A stretch of 64,000 nucleotides of DNA from Lactococcus carnosus (GCF_006770265.1 NZ_CP017194.1:1302001-1366000), one strand, 5' to 3'; positions 54,873 to 63,352 are shown, counted from the stretch's first letter. Numbers and translations: made by a program. The notes: generated by a model from the sequence alone, not told the origin.

Positions 54873-55665
54873 TTATTTGGCTTTCAAAATCACAGCCAAC
54901 TCCTGATTTAATCCCATTTTTATCCTTAAGAAGCTATTTTTAGATACGGTTAAAGACAGTTTATCTGTTCCACTAGATAGACTAAACTCCTGCTTGGTTT
55001 TACCGCTAAAGGTTTGTAAAATCAGTTGCACACTATCTCTAACTGTGACTGAACCAGCTAGTGATAGCTCATAGTCTCCTGCAGGAAACTGTTTACCGAT
55101 TAAATAATTGCCTGAGTCGGTTAGCCTAATCTCATTATCTACCACCGCGATCTTGTCAAATTGACTGGGCACCATCTCCACCTCAGCATTAGGACTTAGG
55201 GTCACCTCTTGATTTTTTTTGAAAAATTGTCCAACCGTTTTTTGCCCAACTATGGGAAATTCTCGACCAGCAACCAAGGCATCTGCTTTCTGCTAGCATC
55301 CCCTTTGATTTTAGAAAGGTCAAGTCTTGTGAGGTCAACTTAGCTGATGACCAGTAGCCCCCAACAACGTAACTCTGCTTTAGTTTTGACAGATTTCCAC
55401 CCTTACCAAAGGTAAAGGTTGCGGTCTTACCACCACTTATGACAGGATAATACAAGGCGATTTCCCGAGCTACTGCAAATGCTTCCAAGCGCTCAAAATA
55501 TACCTGATTCGTGATGCTGGTATCGACTTGCTTAATAGAAAGTGTTTCTGATGCAGGATAGACAATATCGGATTTGATTTCACGAACTTGTACAAACGAC
55601 ATCAACCCGAGAAATAAAGTCGCTATAAAAATGATTAAATACTTACTTTGTACTACTTTTTTCAT
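54873..55665 (-). pseudogene. frameshifted chimera of bacteriocin membrane protein and accessory protein
   Basis: Two frames overlap. 55665-~55290 encodes a membrane anchor (residues 9-27) and an ectodomain that aligns with the first ~130 residues of the DUF1430 protein (shared YP...L..V.TS...F..LE.FA...I.Y). 55277-54873, in another frame, aligns with the C-terminal two thirds of the 209-residue accessory protein (VGQ.TVG.FF, GNYLIGKQFPAGDYELSL against GTYYVGSQIPAGTYQVTY). One base is missing or extra near 55280-55310. The order (front of gene 2, back of gene 4) suggests a second copy of the cassette reduced by an internal deletion, then frameshifted. A sequencing error at one base would restore a single 260-residue ORF. 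Confidence 0.75.
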
Positions 55666-55713
55666 ACGACAAACTGACTCCTGAACGAGGTTCTAAATAT
55701 ATAGATAGACAAA

Positions 55714-55763
55714 CAAGTATAAAACCAAAACCACTCAGACGATTCATACTTGATTTTGGTTTT
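55714..55763. terminator. interleaved inverted repeats, possible terminator or pseudoknot
   Basis: CAAGTAT (55714-55720) is complementary to ATACTTG (55746-55752), and AAAACCAAAA (55721-55730) to TTTTGGTTTT (55754-55763). The two pairs interleave, so they exclude each other or form a pseudoknot. The T7 run follows on the plus strand only; for minus transcripts of the bacteriocin operon it would be a pause or weak terminator. Confidence 0.45.
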
Positions 55764-55804
55764 ACGTTTTTTTGACTATCGTTAGTTGTGCCTGAGCCAA
55801 TACC

Positions 55805-56434
55805 CTATTTAACTCGTGACAATAACACACTAACATCCGAGTTTGATTTCAAGGTTAAGGTATCATTTTTTTTGACGGTCAGTTCTTTTTTTCTTATCTT
55901 TTGGGTAAGTTTGATACTATTCATTTGGTCATCTGCTGCACCTAATTGTCTGACATTAAATGAAATAGAACCTGTTTCTCCGTCTTTTAAGCCGGCATCT
56001 GTCAATTCCCCCTCATAAGTCACTTGGTAGGTCCCGGCTGGAATTTGACTGCCTACATAGTAGGTGCCATAATTGTCTAACTTGATTTTGTCACCAGAAA
56101 ATATGGCTAATTTAGCAGGTACTAAGCGAATTTCACCCGCTACCTCCAAGGTTAAGGTATCGCCTTTTTCAAAATATTCCCCTACTACAGTTTGTCCAAC
56201 GCGTGGTGCACCAATTGCAACAATATCTTCAGTGCCACTCACCGTCTCAACATCATAGTAGCCAGTTTGCGTAATCTTTATAGCTTTAGGCTGATCCGTC
56301 TTATTAATCAATACTTGAGCTGTACCACCATTTTTTTCAGGTAATGGTACCGCATTGGCCTGTTTTTGATACCAGATCAACCCAACTGCGACAATAGTGA
56401 CACCCAACAATCCTATTCCGAATTTTTTAAACAT
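55805..56434 (-). CDS. secreted beta-rich accessory protein of the bacteriocin operon
   Basis: 209 residues. One N-terminal membrane segment (residues 7-24) then an extracytoplasmic part rich in beta strands: YDVETVSG, VVGEYFEKGDTLTL, and YYVGSQIPAGTYQVTYEGEL. The IPAGTY phrase is common in small surface lipoproteins and beta-sandwich domains. It overlaps the ABC ATPase gene by 8 bp and is the last intact gene of the operon. A degenerate paralogue follows. A role in immunity or in handling the bacteriocin outside the cell is plausible but unproven. Confidence 0.7.
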   Translation of the reverse strand: MFKKFGIGLLGVTIVAVGLIWYQKQANAVPLPEKNGGTAQVLINKTDQPKAIKITQTGYYDVETVSGTEDIVAIGAPRVGQTVVGEYFEKGDTLTLEVAGEIRLVPAKLAIFSGDKIKLDNYGTYYVGSQIPAGTYQVTYEGELTDAGLKDGETGSISFNVRQLGAADDQMNSIKLTQKIRKKELTVKKNDTLTLKSNSDVSVLLSRVK

Positions 56435-57053
56435 ACTTTTTTTCCTTTAACGCCACAACATCGATCACTTGGTCAACTTGCTGGTAGACTGCTGGATCAT
56501 GTGTGGCAAAAATGACGAGGGTATCTTTTGACACCAGCGATAAAAGTAGGGCAATGATGTCTTGACCAGTTGCCTCGTCTAGTGCGCCAGTTGGTTCATC
56601 TGCTAAAATAATCTTTGCCTCCTTTAACAAGAGACGAGCAATGGCAACCCGTTGTGCCTGACCGCCAGATAGTTGATATATTTTTGAGGACAATAATGAT
56701 GAGGCTAAACCAACTTTTTCGAGTACAGCAATTTGGGCCAATTTATTATGTTTAACCATCGATAAATTTTGCGCTACAGTCTCATCATCTACTAAGGCAT
56801 AATTTTGAAAAATATAACCCAAATAAGTTTTATAATAGCGCTTTTCACGCATTTGCCATAAAGAGTCTCCTGCCAATAACAGTTGACCAGAACTTGGTTT
56901 TTCAAGCCTTGCAATCAGATTAAGTAAGGTTGACTTCCCACTACCACTTTCCCCAATTAAGGCATACGATTTCCCTGCTTCAAAAGTCAAACTAAGTTGA
57001 TCAAACAGCTGATGCTTACCGTATTGCTTACTTACATTTTTTAATTCAATCAC
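56427..57053 (-). CDS. bacteriocin-type ABC transporter ATPase (lactococcin 972 group)
   Basis: 208 residues. Walker A GESGSGKSTLLN, Q-loop YIFQNYALVD, signature LSGGQAQRVAIAR, Walker B IILADEPTGALDE and switch ATHD. The length and the neighbours match the ATPase of lactococcin-972 clusters. It would power the DUF1430 membrane protein, whose gene it overlaps by 4 bp (ATGA), for export or for immunity. Confidence 0.9.
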   Translation of the reverse strand: MIELKNVSKQYGKHQLFDQLSLTFEAGKSYALIGESGSGKSTLLNLIARLEKPSSGQLLLAGDSLWQMREKRYYKTYLGYIFQNYALVDDETVAQNLSMVKHNKLAQIAVLEKVGLASSLLSSKIYQLSGGQAQRVAIARLLLKEAKIILADEPTGALDEATGQDIIALLLSLVSKDTLVIFATHDPAVYQQVDQVIDVVALKEKKYV

Positions 57054-59092
57054 ATCAAGTCACTTTCTCCTTTTAAGATGGTCACACGCTTGTGTTGCAT
57101 AACCTCTTGTACAACAAACACGAGCAATAGGGTTAAGCCGATATAAAGGCTAGATGTCCAGAAGACAAGGCGAACACTTGCTCCCTTATAAACTGCCAGG
57201 CCCATAGACAGGCCGATACCAATGACGAGTGGTAAACTGGTTTTTATGATTAAGCCAGCGGTTGTTTTGCCTAGTAGGGTTAATAAGCATAACTTCTTAA
57301 CAACCAAGGATAAACGTAATTTTAAGAATTCGTAAATCACAAAGACTTGCATCACGAATAGGCCTACCATGACGAGAGCTGATCGCACCATATCTCCTTC
57401 AGCCTGCTTTTGATAGTTGACCAAATTTTGGTAGGTATCAGAGATATTTACCACATCATGGCTTAGTTCAGCTACTTCGATAGCCTTTGGCAGTTTCTCA
57501 GCCAAATATAAGGTATCCAAAATAGTAGCTGAAACGTCTCGATTGATTGCAGCTGAATCTGACATTTGATCATAATCATATTGGGCAATGATTTGACCGG
57601 TCACGCGAGTCAAAGGTTGGTCACTATCCCTTAGCTGTGTCACATCGGAGACAAATAGTTTAAAGTCGTCGGGGATGATGATCACATCAAAATCTGTGGG
57701 TTTCAAACCTGAATTAATCAACTTACTGGTCACAACTGGTAAGATGTCTGCTTGGTAAGCTTGATATTTTTTTGGCACATAGACTGTGACTGGTTTTCTA
57801 TTTTTATAGATGCTCGCGTTACCCTCAAACAAAGTCTGACTTAACTTAACAAGACTTGGACTCACCTGCCAAGTTTTAGCAACCCATTCTTTTTTGATCT
57901 GAATCGTTATTGTTGGTTGATTAAAATCAAGTGCCCCTATCGTTTCACCTGCATCCAGCTCATTTAAAAATGACATATCTTGGGGTACATTAATGAACAG
58001 CTTTTCATCTTCCGAAAACTGTCTATCAAATAAACGCCATTTTTTATTATAGGTTTCTATTTTTTCATCATAAATAGCCCTTTCTTCTTTTGTTTTGGGC
58101 ATATCATTCATAAATGCCGGACTAGTATAGGATAACTGGGCAAATTTTGACACAGATTGCCATTTTTTTACTGACACTTGACGATACTTTGATGCTTGAT
58201 ATCCTTTTTGATAGACAGTTACCGCCGTTGTCATCAAGCTCATACTCAAGATGATTGCAAGCAACCACATATAAGAAAAGAAACGGCCTGTTTCCTTATG
58301 TTTCAAGATCACAAGCATGGGGATTAAGCTAACATAGCTGAAAAAAATGAGATTAATCACTAAAATAATCAATTCTAGTAAGACCCCAATAACAGCTAAA
58401 ATCAAGGCTAAGCTGATCACTAACATTGTGCCAAAATAGTGATTCGTCATACTCAAAACAATCCCAGTTAAAAGTAAACCTAGGATGACGGATAAACCTT
58501 CTTTACCTAACTGTAATCTGATCTTACCAAGTGTCCGGCCCACCATTACCTGTCGAATTTTCGCCATTTTTAAGGCCAATAAACTGACTGAAAATAGCAT
58601 CAGACTCATCCAAAGCGTCTTCGTCCGGATTGAGCTACCATACAACAACTCACCTGCTATACCCTCCCACCCTGTCGGATGGACCGTTACTTCTGCCTTA
58701 AGACTTGCTAATTGCTTTTGTTTTGCCTTAGATAAGTTACCATCTACATAATAAATACCTACTGGTGATAGCTGCTTTAATAGGTTAGGATTTTTTGTCA
58801 GGTCAGATTTCTTGGGAGGTGTACCAAAAACAAACCCTTTTAAATCACCATTTTCTACCACACTTCGATAAATAATCAAGTGATTTTCTTTTGCAAACTG
58901 CTCAAGCGAGTCAAAAAACTGCTCACTTGAGGTTGACACCTTTGATACATCTAGACCACTTTGGCTTGGATAAGGTAACTCGCCTGTTTTAAATAAGCCC
59001 ATCTGACCAAAACCAATGACTGCAAAAAAACAACTAAAGACAAACAGAACGATAAATCGTCCTGCCAACATATGTTTGATTGTCATCCTCAT
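57050..59092 (-). CDS. bacteriocin-associated integral membrane protein (DUF1430, seven-TM)
   Basis: 680 residues, close to the usual length of this family. One N-terminal TM and an ectodomain (residues 30-150) are followed by a cluster of TMs (about 160-310), a large extracytoplasmic domain (residues 310-560, with FNQPTITIQIKKEWV and YVPKKYQAYQADILP), and three C-terminal TMs. The layout resembles a MacB/FtsX-type permease. In lactococcin-972-like loci this gene is called the putative immunity protein. It starts at the bacteriocin stop (1-bp overlap). A start at 59086 (second Met) is also possible. Confidence 0.88.
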   Translation of the reverse strand: MRMTIKHMLAGRFIVLFVFSCFFAVIGFGQMGLFKTGELPYPSQSGLDVSKVSTSSEQFFDSLEQFAKENHLIIYRSVVENGDLKGFVFGTPPKKSDLTKNPNLLKQLSPVGIYYVDGNLSKAKQKQLASLKAEVTVHPTGWEGIAGELLYGSSIRTKTLWMSLMLFSVSLLALKMAKIRQVMVGRTLGKIRLQLGKEGLSVILGLLLTGIVLSMTNHYFGTMLVISLALILAVIGVLLELIILVINLIFFSYVSLIPMLVILKHKETGRFFSYMWLLAIILSMSLMTTAVTVYQKGYQASKYRQVSVKKWQSVSKFAQLSYTSPAFMNDMPKTKEERAIYDEKIETYNKKWRLFDRQFSEDEKLFINVPQDMSFLNELDAGETIGALDFNQPTITIQIKKEWVAKTWQVSPSLVKLSQTLFEGNASIYKNRKPVTVYVPKKYQAYQADILPVVTSKLINSGLKPTDFDVIIIPDDFKLFVSDVTQLRDSDQPLTRVTGQIIAQYDYDQMSDSAAINRDVSATILDTLYLAEKLPKAIEVAELSHDVVNISDTYQNLVNYQKQAEGDMVRSALVMVGLFVMQVFVIYEFLKLRLSLVVKKLCLLTLLGKTTAGLIIKTSLPLVIGIGLSMGLAVYKGASVRLVFWTSSLYIGLTLLLVFVVQEVMQHKRVTILKGESDLM

Positions 59093-59427
59093 CAGAATTT
59101 ATAGTAGTCCCATAATTTAGTCATACCTTTTTTATCGTTCCATGCACGATCTTTTTCAGCACTTGACATCCCATAATTTTGTTTGTCTGATTTAAGTATC
59201 TCATTTGGCCAATTTTTACTTTGTAGCTTTGCAATACTACCATAGTTATCTGTCTTAACATAATAGTGAGAATATTCTGTTACACCATTTGCTTTGGTTC
59301 CATAGTTCCACTGGTCGATGATAGGATAAGGTGCAGGATTAGCAGTTGCTGCTGCTGCCATATTTGCACCAATACCTAATGTTGCCACGGTAACAGTTAA
59401 CATTGCGATTTTTTTAAGTTTTAACAT
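59092..59427 (-). CDS. lactococcin 972-family bacteriocin precursor
   Basis: 111 residues from ATG at 59427 (RBS AAAAGGAG). A Sec signal peptide (KKIAMLTVTVATLGIG..AAAA) probably ends after the Ala run near residue 27. The mature part shows the family pattern: WNYGTK near the start, YSHYYVKTDNYGSIAKLQ, later Trp residues and a W-D-Y-Y-K end. Lactococcin 972 blocks septum formation by binding lipid II; relatives need not do so. It has no Cys and no lanthionine machinery nearby. Gene order bacteriocin-DUF1430-ATPase is that of the known family. Confidence 0.88.
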   Translation of the reverse strand: MLKLKKIAMLTVTVATLGIGANMAAAATANPAPYPIIDQWNYGTKANGVTEYSHYYVKTDNYGSIAKLQSKNWPNEILKSDKQNYGMSSAEKDRAWNDKKGMTKLWDYYKF

Positions 59428-59440
59428 ATCGTCTCCTTTT

Positions 59441-59477
59441 TTGCTAATGAATACCACCATAATACTAATTAGCAATT
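59441..59477 (-). promoter_or_regulatory. two further TTGCTAAT sites in the bacteriocin leader
   Basis: TTGCTAATGA at 59441-59450 and, inverted, CTAATTAGCAATT at 59465-59477, just before the ribosome site. On the minus strand the second site (AATTGCTAATTAG) abuts TATTAT, a possible -10 without a good -35, the kind of promoter that needs an activator. Confidence 0.5.
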
Positions 59478-59750
59478 CATAAACATTTGTAGAAATCAAC
59501 TGAACAAATATCAAGTATCATAGCTACAAATCACATGCTATTAAGCTATTACAAGAAAAAAGCTCAGACCTTCCTACGTGCGACAGTTATATCACCTTTA
59601 TTTGCAACTAAATTTGATATAAGTGAAGCATATTTTATACTCCCCATTATGAATGAAATAAGGCAAGTAACAAAATAGCTTCTTTTAGAAAGTCGTTCGA
59701 ACTGACTTACAAGATTAATCCTATCATACATTTTTAGCTAAAATCCCAAG

Positions 59751-59828
59751 ATTGCTAATCAGCAAGATTTATGGGGTGTAATTGCTAATCAGCATGGATT
59801 TCCTTATCAAATTGCTAATTAGCAATTT
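59751..59828. repeat. array of three TTGCTAATnAGCA palindromes, 30-bp period
   Basis: ATTGCTAATCAGCAA at 59751, ATTGCTAATCAGCA at 59781 and ATTGCTAATTAGCAAT at 59811: the starts are exactly 30 bp apart, so all face nearly the same side of the helix. The third extends to a 20-bp perfect palindrome, AAATTGCTAATTAGCAATTT (59809-59828). The array lies between rgg and the bacteriocin gene. Probable operator array; the regulator is likely the Rgg protein. Confidence 0.75.
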
Positions 59829-59832
59829 TTAA

Positions 59833-59846
59833 CGGTAGCGCTTTCA
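59833..59846 (-). promoter_or_regulatory. possible cre-like site beside the operator array
   Basis: Minus-strand TGAAAGCGCTACCG matches the cre consensus at the core (TGAAANCGNT) but differs at the 3' end. Weak. Confidence 0.2.
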
Positions 59847-59899
59847 TTTTAAGGGTCAAGTTATCAAAAAAATTAGTTGAGATGTTGTTTTCTCATACG

Positions 59900-60763
59900 T
59901 CATCTTTCCTTTTCCATAAGCATCTCGATGCTTTCAGCCAAAGCTGTGGCACCAAATCTCTTTAAACTCTGAATATCTTGCTGTATCGTCTCGAAAAGTT
60001 TAGCGCTTTTTCGACGTTTATAACTAGCGAATGTATCAAACATATAAATGATGATCTTCCCTTCCATGTCCCATGTATTAAATAGCTTGGATAACTCACT
60101 TTTAATGGTATTAGCGAATGTATAGTAATCATGTCTTATCAAGTGCACATATAAATTGGCTAAGGTCCTTTTGACAATATAGCCATGAGCGTATAATAAC
60201 TTAGATAATTCGTCACTCTCCAGCATCTCTAATCCCAGGTAGTAGGCAGTCTTTATATCTAGTACATCTAAACAATTTGAAAAGACGTCCATTTCAAAAA
60301 GTGTCCATTGTTGAATACTTGTCAGATAATCATAAACGAGTTGACGATCTTGATTCGTGAGCAAGGCTTCTTCTGACGAAGCAACTATGGCAGCCTTCAG
60401 GATGACATTAAAGAGCCTATCTATCGTTTTTTTGGCTTTCGGTTTTAGCATTTGCTTCATATTGGTTATATCATTTTCAATGACATGGTTGCTCAACTCC
60501 TGCACTAATACATGCAGTCTACTTGGTTCATAGTTTGGCATCAAGGCAAAAAATTCAGTTGGTGTCATGTTCAATCTCTGAATTGCCAACAATAAACACT
60601 CTGCTGAAAACATACTCTTTCCCTTTTCAAAGCGTGACAGTTGAGAACTATGGAGATAATCCGTCTCTATTTCAGCAATAGAATACCCACGTGCTTCACG
60701 TGTTTTCTTGTAATAAGCACCAAGTGCCATTTCCTTGCACAAATTGTCTTGTCGTTCAGTCAT
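59900..60763 (-). CDS. Rgg/GadR/MutR family regulator of the bacteriocin locus
   Basis: 287 residues from ATG at 60763 (RBS GGAGG, 5 bp); a frame to 60784 exists without a better site. N-terminal HTH_XRE (LGAYYKKTREARGYSIAEIE, then SQLSRFEKGKSMFSAECLLLA) and the C-terminal helical repeat domain of Rgg proteins. MutR-type members switch on bacteriocin genes. Here it is upstream of and co-directional with the bacteriocin operon, separated by a 385-bp gap with the palindrome array. No short hydrophobic peptide gene was found nearby. Confidence 0.88.
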   Translation of the reverse strand: MTERQDNLCKEMALGAYYKKTREARGYSIAEIETDYLHSSQLSRFEKGKSMFSAECLLLAIQRLNMTPTEFFALMPNYEPSRLHVLVQELSNHVIENDITNMKQMLKPKAKKTIDRLFNVILKAAIVASSEEALLTNQDRQLVYDYLTSIQQWTLFEMDVFSNCLDVLDIKTAYYLGLEMLESDELSKLLYAHGYIVKRTLANLYVHLIRHDYYTFANTIKSELSKLFNTWDMEGKIIIYMFDTFASYKRRKSAKLFETIQQDIQSLKRFGATALAESIEMLMEKER

Positions 60764-60904
60764 TTTTCCTCCAATCTCCATCATGAAAAAATAAGTGGCC
60801 TACTTTATAGCACAGACAGTCACTTTTTCACTTGTCTTAACGACACCTCGTCAGAAAATCCACTATGATAGCACCTTTTTTTCTAAACCGAAAGGTAAAC
60901 GCGT

Positions 60905-61015
60905 TACTAAAAAAAACTTATCTAGTAAAACTAGACAAGTTTCTATACCGAGATGACAGCCAAGAGACTCCCTTGTTTATAATTAAATTTTACGACTATA
61001 TTATCTAAAAGTCAA
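60905..61015 (-). other. promoter plus short terminated leader resembling a truncated trp T-box leader
   Basis: Minus strand: TTGACT (61010-61015), 17-bp spacer, TAAAAT (60987-60992), then about 75 nt ending in a terminator (AAACTT-TCTAGT at 60914-60926 with ACTAGA-AAGTTT at 60930-60942, T8). The promoter and the next ~60 nt follow the trp leader closely: shared TCGTAAAATTTAA, then CTTGrCTG, then AGArACTTGTC, whose hairpin is the distal arm of Stem I in the T-box. There is no specifier loop or T-box here. It is either a fossil leader or a short RNA/attenuator before rgg. Confidence 0.55.
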
Positions 61016-61077
61016 GTTTAAAGGAGATAAATTCAGATAATTTTATATTAAAAAGCGCGTTTACTGGCTATTTGGCA

Positions 61078-61114
61078 TCAAAAAACGTCATCAGGTAATC
61101 ACCCAATAACGTTT
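61078..61114 (-). terminator. terminator of the feo operon
   Basis: On the minus strand AAAACGTTATTGGGT pairs with ACCTGATGACGTTTT through 15 pairs including wobbles, followed by TT and a T-rich tail. Confidence 0.85.
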
Positions 61115-61118
61115 TCAA

Positions 61119-61253
61119 TTACTTCATTTCCCTTTTCACTGGACAGGCGCAATTACAGTCGTCGCAGGCACCACGAGACTTGATATACTTATAAAAGGCA
61201 TAGCCTGCAATAGCGATTGCAAGACCAAATATCAGCCAAGTTTGGAGATTCAT
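61119..61253 (-). CDS. FeoB-associated Cys-rich membrane protein
   Basis: 44 residues: one membrane segment (LQTWLIFGLAIAIAGYAFY, residues 3-21) and a short tail with four cysteines (GACDDCNCACPV). This is the FeoB-associated Cys-rich protein type that follows feoB in many Firmicutes and may act as a partner or metal-binding tail. Its start overlaps the feoB stop (ATGA). Confidence 0.85.
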   Translation of the reverse strand: MNLQTWLIFGLAIAIAGYAFYKYIKSRGACDDCNCACPVKREMK

Positions 61254-63352
61254 ACGTTCACACTTTCTTTAAGAGAGGCACCGACATAGGTTTGCTTCCT
61301 AAAGAGGAAGTAACAGCCGATCGCAAGCGCTATAACAGCAAGGACGGCACCAATACCGACTTGTCCAGTCGCAAACACACTGCCTAGTTGGAAGACGATA
61401 AAACTAAAAATATAAGCGATGCCACATTGGAAACCAACGGCGATACCAGTCCATTTGGCATTGCCCATCTCACGATAGATGGCACCAATCGCTGCAAAAC
61501 ATGGGGCACAAAGTAGGTTAAACAGGAGTAGCGTATAAGCTGACAACTGCGTGAAGTTACTTTGCATCGCTGTTTCTAGCGCAGTACCCGCTTTGGCATG
61601 GTAGAGCACACCCATCGTCGACACTAGGGTTTCTTTAGCAAGTAGGCCTGTAAAGGTCGATACCGTTGCCTGCCAAGAGGTCCAGCCGAGTGGCTCAAAT
61701 ACTGGCATGATAGCACGGCCGATATCTGCTAGGATAGACTTGTCTGTTTCGACAATATGTAGGTGGAAATCAAAGGTCTGTAGGAACCATAATAAAATCG
61801 TTGTTGCTAAAATAATCGTTCCTGCGCGTTTGATAAAACTCAAGCCTTTATCAAAGGCATATTTGAGGACGTTTGACCATTTTGGCAGATGATAATTTGG
61901 TAATTCCATGATAAATGGTGTGACCGAACCGCCTAACATCTTCGTTTTTTTCAACATGATCCCACTGATGATAATCGTCAGGATACCGACGAAATAGGCA
62001 CTTGGGGCAATCAAAGAATTATTTGGAAATAGCGCACCTGCCACCAAGGCGATAACTGGTAGTTTAGCAGAACAGGGCATGAAAGTCGTCACCATGATTG
62101 TAATTCTACGGTCGCGCTCATTTTCGATCGTGCGTGATGCCATCACACCGGGAATCCCACAGCCTGTCGCGATCAGCATTGGGATAAATGATTTACCTGA
62201 TAAGCCGAAACGACGGAAAATACGGTCCATGACAAAGGCAACCCGACTCATATAACCTGAGTCTTCTAAAATCCCCAAACAAATAAAGAGGACAAAAATC
62301 TGTGGAATAAAGCCGAGTACCGAGCCGACACCAGCAACAATCCCATCCAGGATTAAGCCTTGACCGATCGGTGCGATATGTAGAAAATCAAGTGCCTTCT
62401 GTGCAAAGTTAGGCACAAGTTCACCAAACAAAACATCATTAACCCAGTTCGTTCCCCCAATACCGACTGTCTGAATACTGATATAGTAGACAGCCCACAT
62501 GACAAAGAGAAAGAAAGGCAAGCCAAAAATACGCGAGGTGACAAAACTGTCTATCTTATCTGAAATATTGAGCCGGACACCTTGTGTCTTGCTCTCAACC
62601 ATGGCAACCATGGTCGTTAGATATTGGTAACGTTCGTTAACAACAATACTTTGGCGATCATCCAGGAAGATTTTCTCTGCGATGGTTACGATTTCACTTA
62701 CTTCTGCCGCTTGTGCTGGTGTTAACTTAGCCAGTTCAATCATTTCCGCATCATTTTCAAATAATTTAATGAGCGTAAATCGATTCTCTATCACCGTAGC
62801 CCCTGAAATCTCAGCTATCGTCGCTTCAAATCGTTCATCATAACTCAGCACGACATCAGGTGTGATGGCTTTCTTACTGGCCGCAATTAAGGCATCAAAC
62901 CCCTTATTTTTAAGGGCTGAAATGTTAACAACGGGCACACCAAGTGCATAAGATAGTTTTTCGGTATCGATAAAAATGTTATTTCTAACTAGTAAATCTG
63001 TCATATTTAAGGCCAATACAACAGGTTTACCGATTTCGATCAATTGCGTTGTCAGATAAAGATTTCTCTCGATATTGGTCGCATCTACGATATTAATCAC
63101 AACGTCATAGTCATCAGATAAGAGATAATCACGTGTGACCTTTTCCTCGGGCGTGAAAGGTGATAGGGAGTAAATACCGGGTAAATCTTGAATGGCAATC
63201 GACTTATCCTTCGTATACTTACCAGACTTACGCTCTACTGTTACCCCTGGCCAGTTACCGACATATTGCGTTGACCCTGTCAAAATATTAAAGGTCGAGG
63301 TCTTACCAGAATTGGGATTGCCGACCAAGGCAAATCGTTTATTGTCAGTCAT
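61250..63352 (-). CDS. feoB: ferrous iron transport protein B
   Basis: 700 residues. N-terminal G-domain: G1 GNPNSGKTSTFN, G3 QDLPGIYSL, G4 LNMTD, followed by the GDI helix region and a membrane domain of about eight TMs with the Gate motifs GCGIPGVMASRT and CAPCFAAIGAIYREMG. It imports Fe2+. The stop of feoA overlaps its start by 8 bp. Confidence 0.96.
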   Translation of the reverse strand: MTDNKRFALVGNPNSGKTSTFNILTGSTQYVGNWPGVTVERKSGKYTKDKSIAIQDLPGIYSLSPFTPEEKVTRDYLLSDDYDVVINIVDATNIERNLYLTTQLIEIGKPVVLALNMTDLLVRNNIFIDTEKLSYALGVPVVNISALKNKGFDALIAASKKAITPDVVLSYDERFEATIAEISGATVIENRFTLIKLFENDAEMIELAKLTPAQAAEVSEIVTIAEKIFLDDRQSIVVNERYQYLTTMVAMVESKTQGVRLNISDKIDSFVTSRIFGLPFFLFVMWAVYYISIQTVGIGGTNWVNDVLFGELVPNFAQKALDFLHIAPIGQGLILDGIVAGVGSVLGFIPQIFVLFICLGILEDSGYMSRVAFVMDRIFRRFGLSGKSFIPMLIATGCGIPGVMASRTIENERDRRITIMVTTFMPCSAKLPVIALVAGALFPNNSLIAPSAYFVGILTIIISGIMLKKTKMLGGSVTPFIMELPNYHLPKWSNVLKYAFDKGLSFIKRAGTIILATTILLWFLQTFDFHLHIVETDKSILADIGRAIMPVFEPLGWTSWQATVSTFTGLLAKETLVSTMGVLYHAKAGTALETAMQSNFTQLSAYTLLLFNLLCAPCFAAIGAIYREMGNAKWTGIAVGFQCGIAYIFSFIVFQLGSVFATGQVGIGAVLAVIALAIGCYFLFRKQTYVGASLKESVNV

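Noticed and set aside
59751-59828. Iteron-type replication origin
   Set aside because: No rep gene or A+T-rich melting region characteristic of a plasmid origin; the setting is a regulator-target gap on the chromosome.
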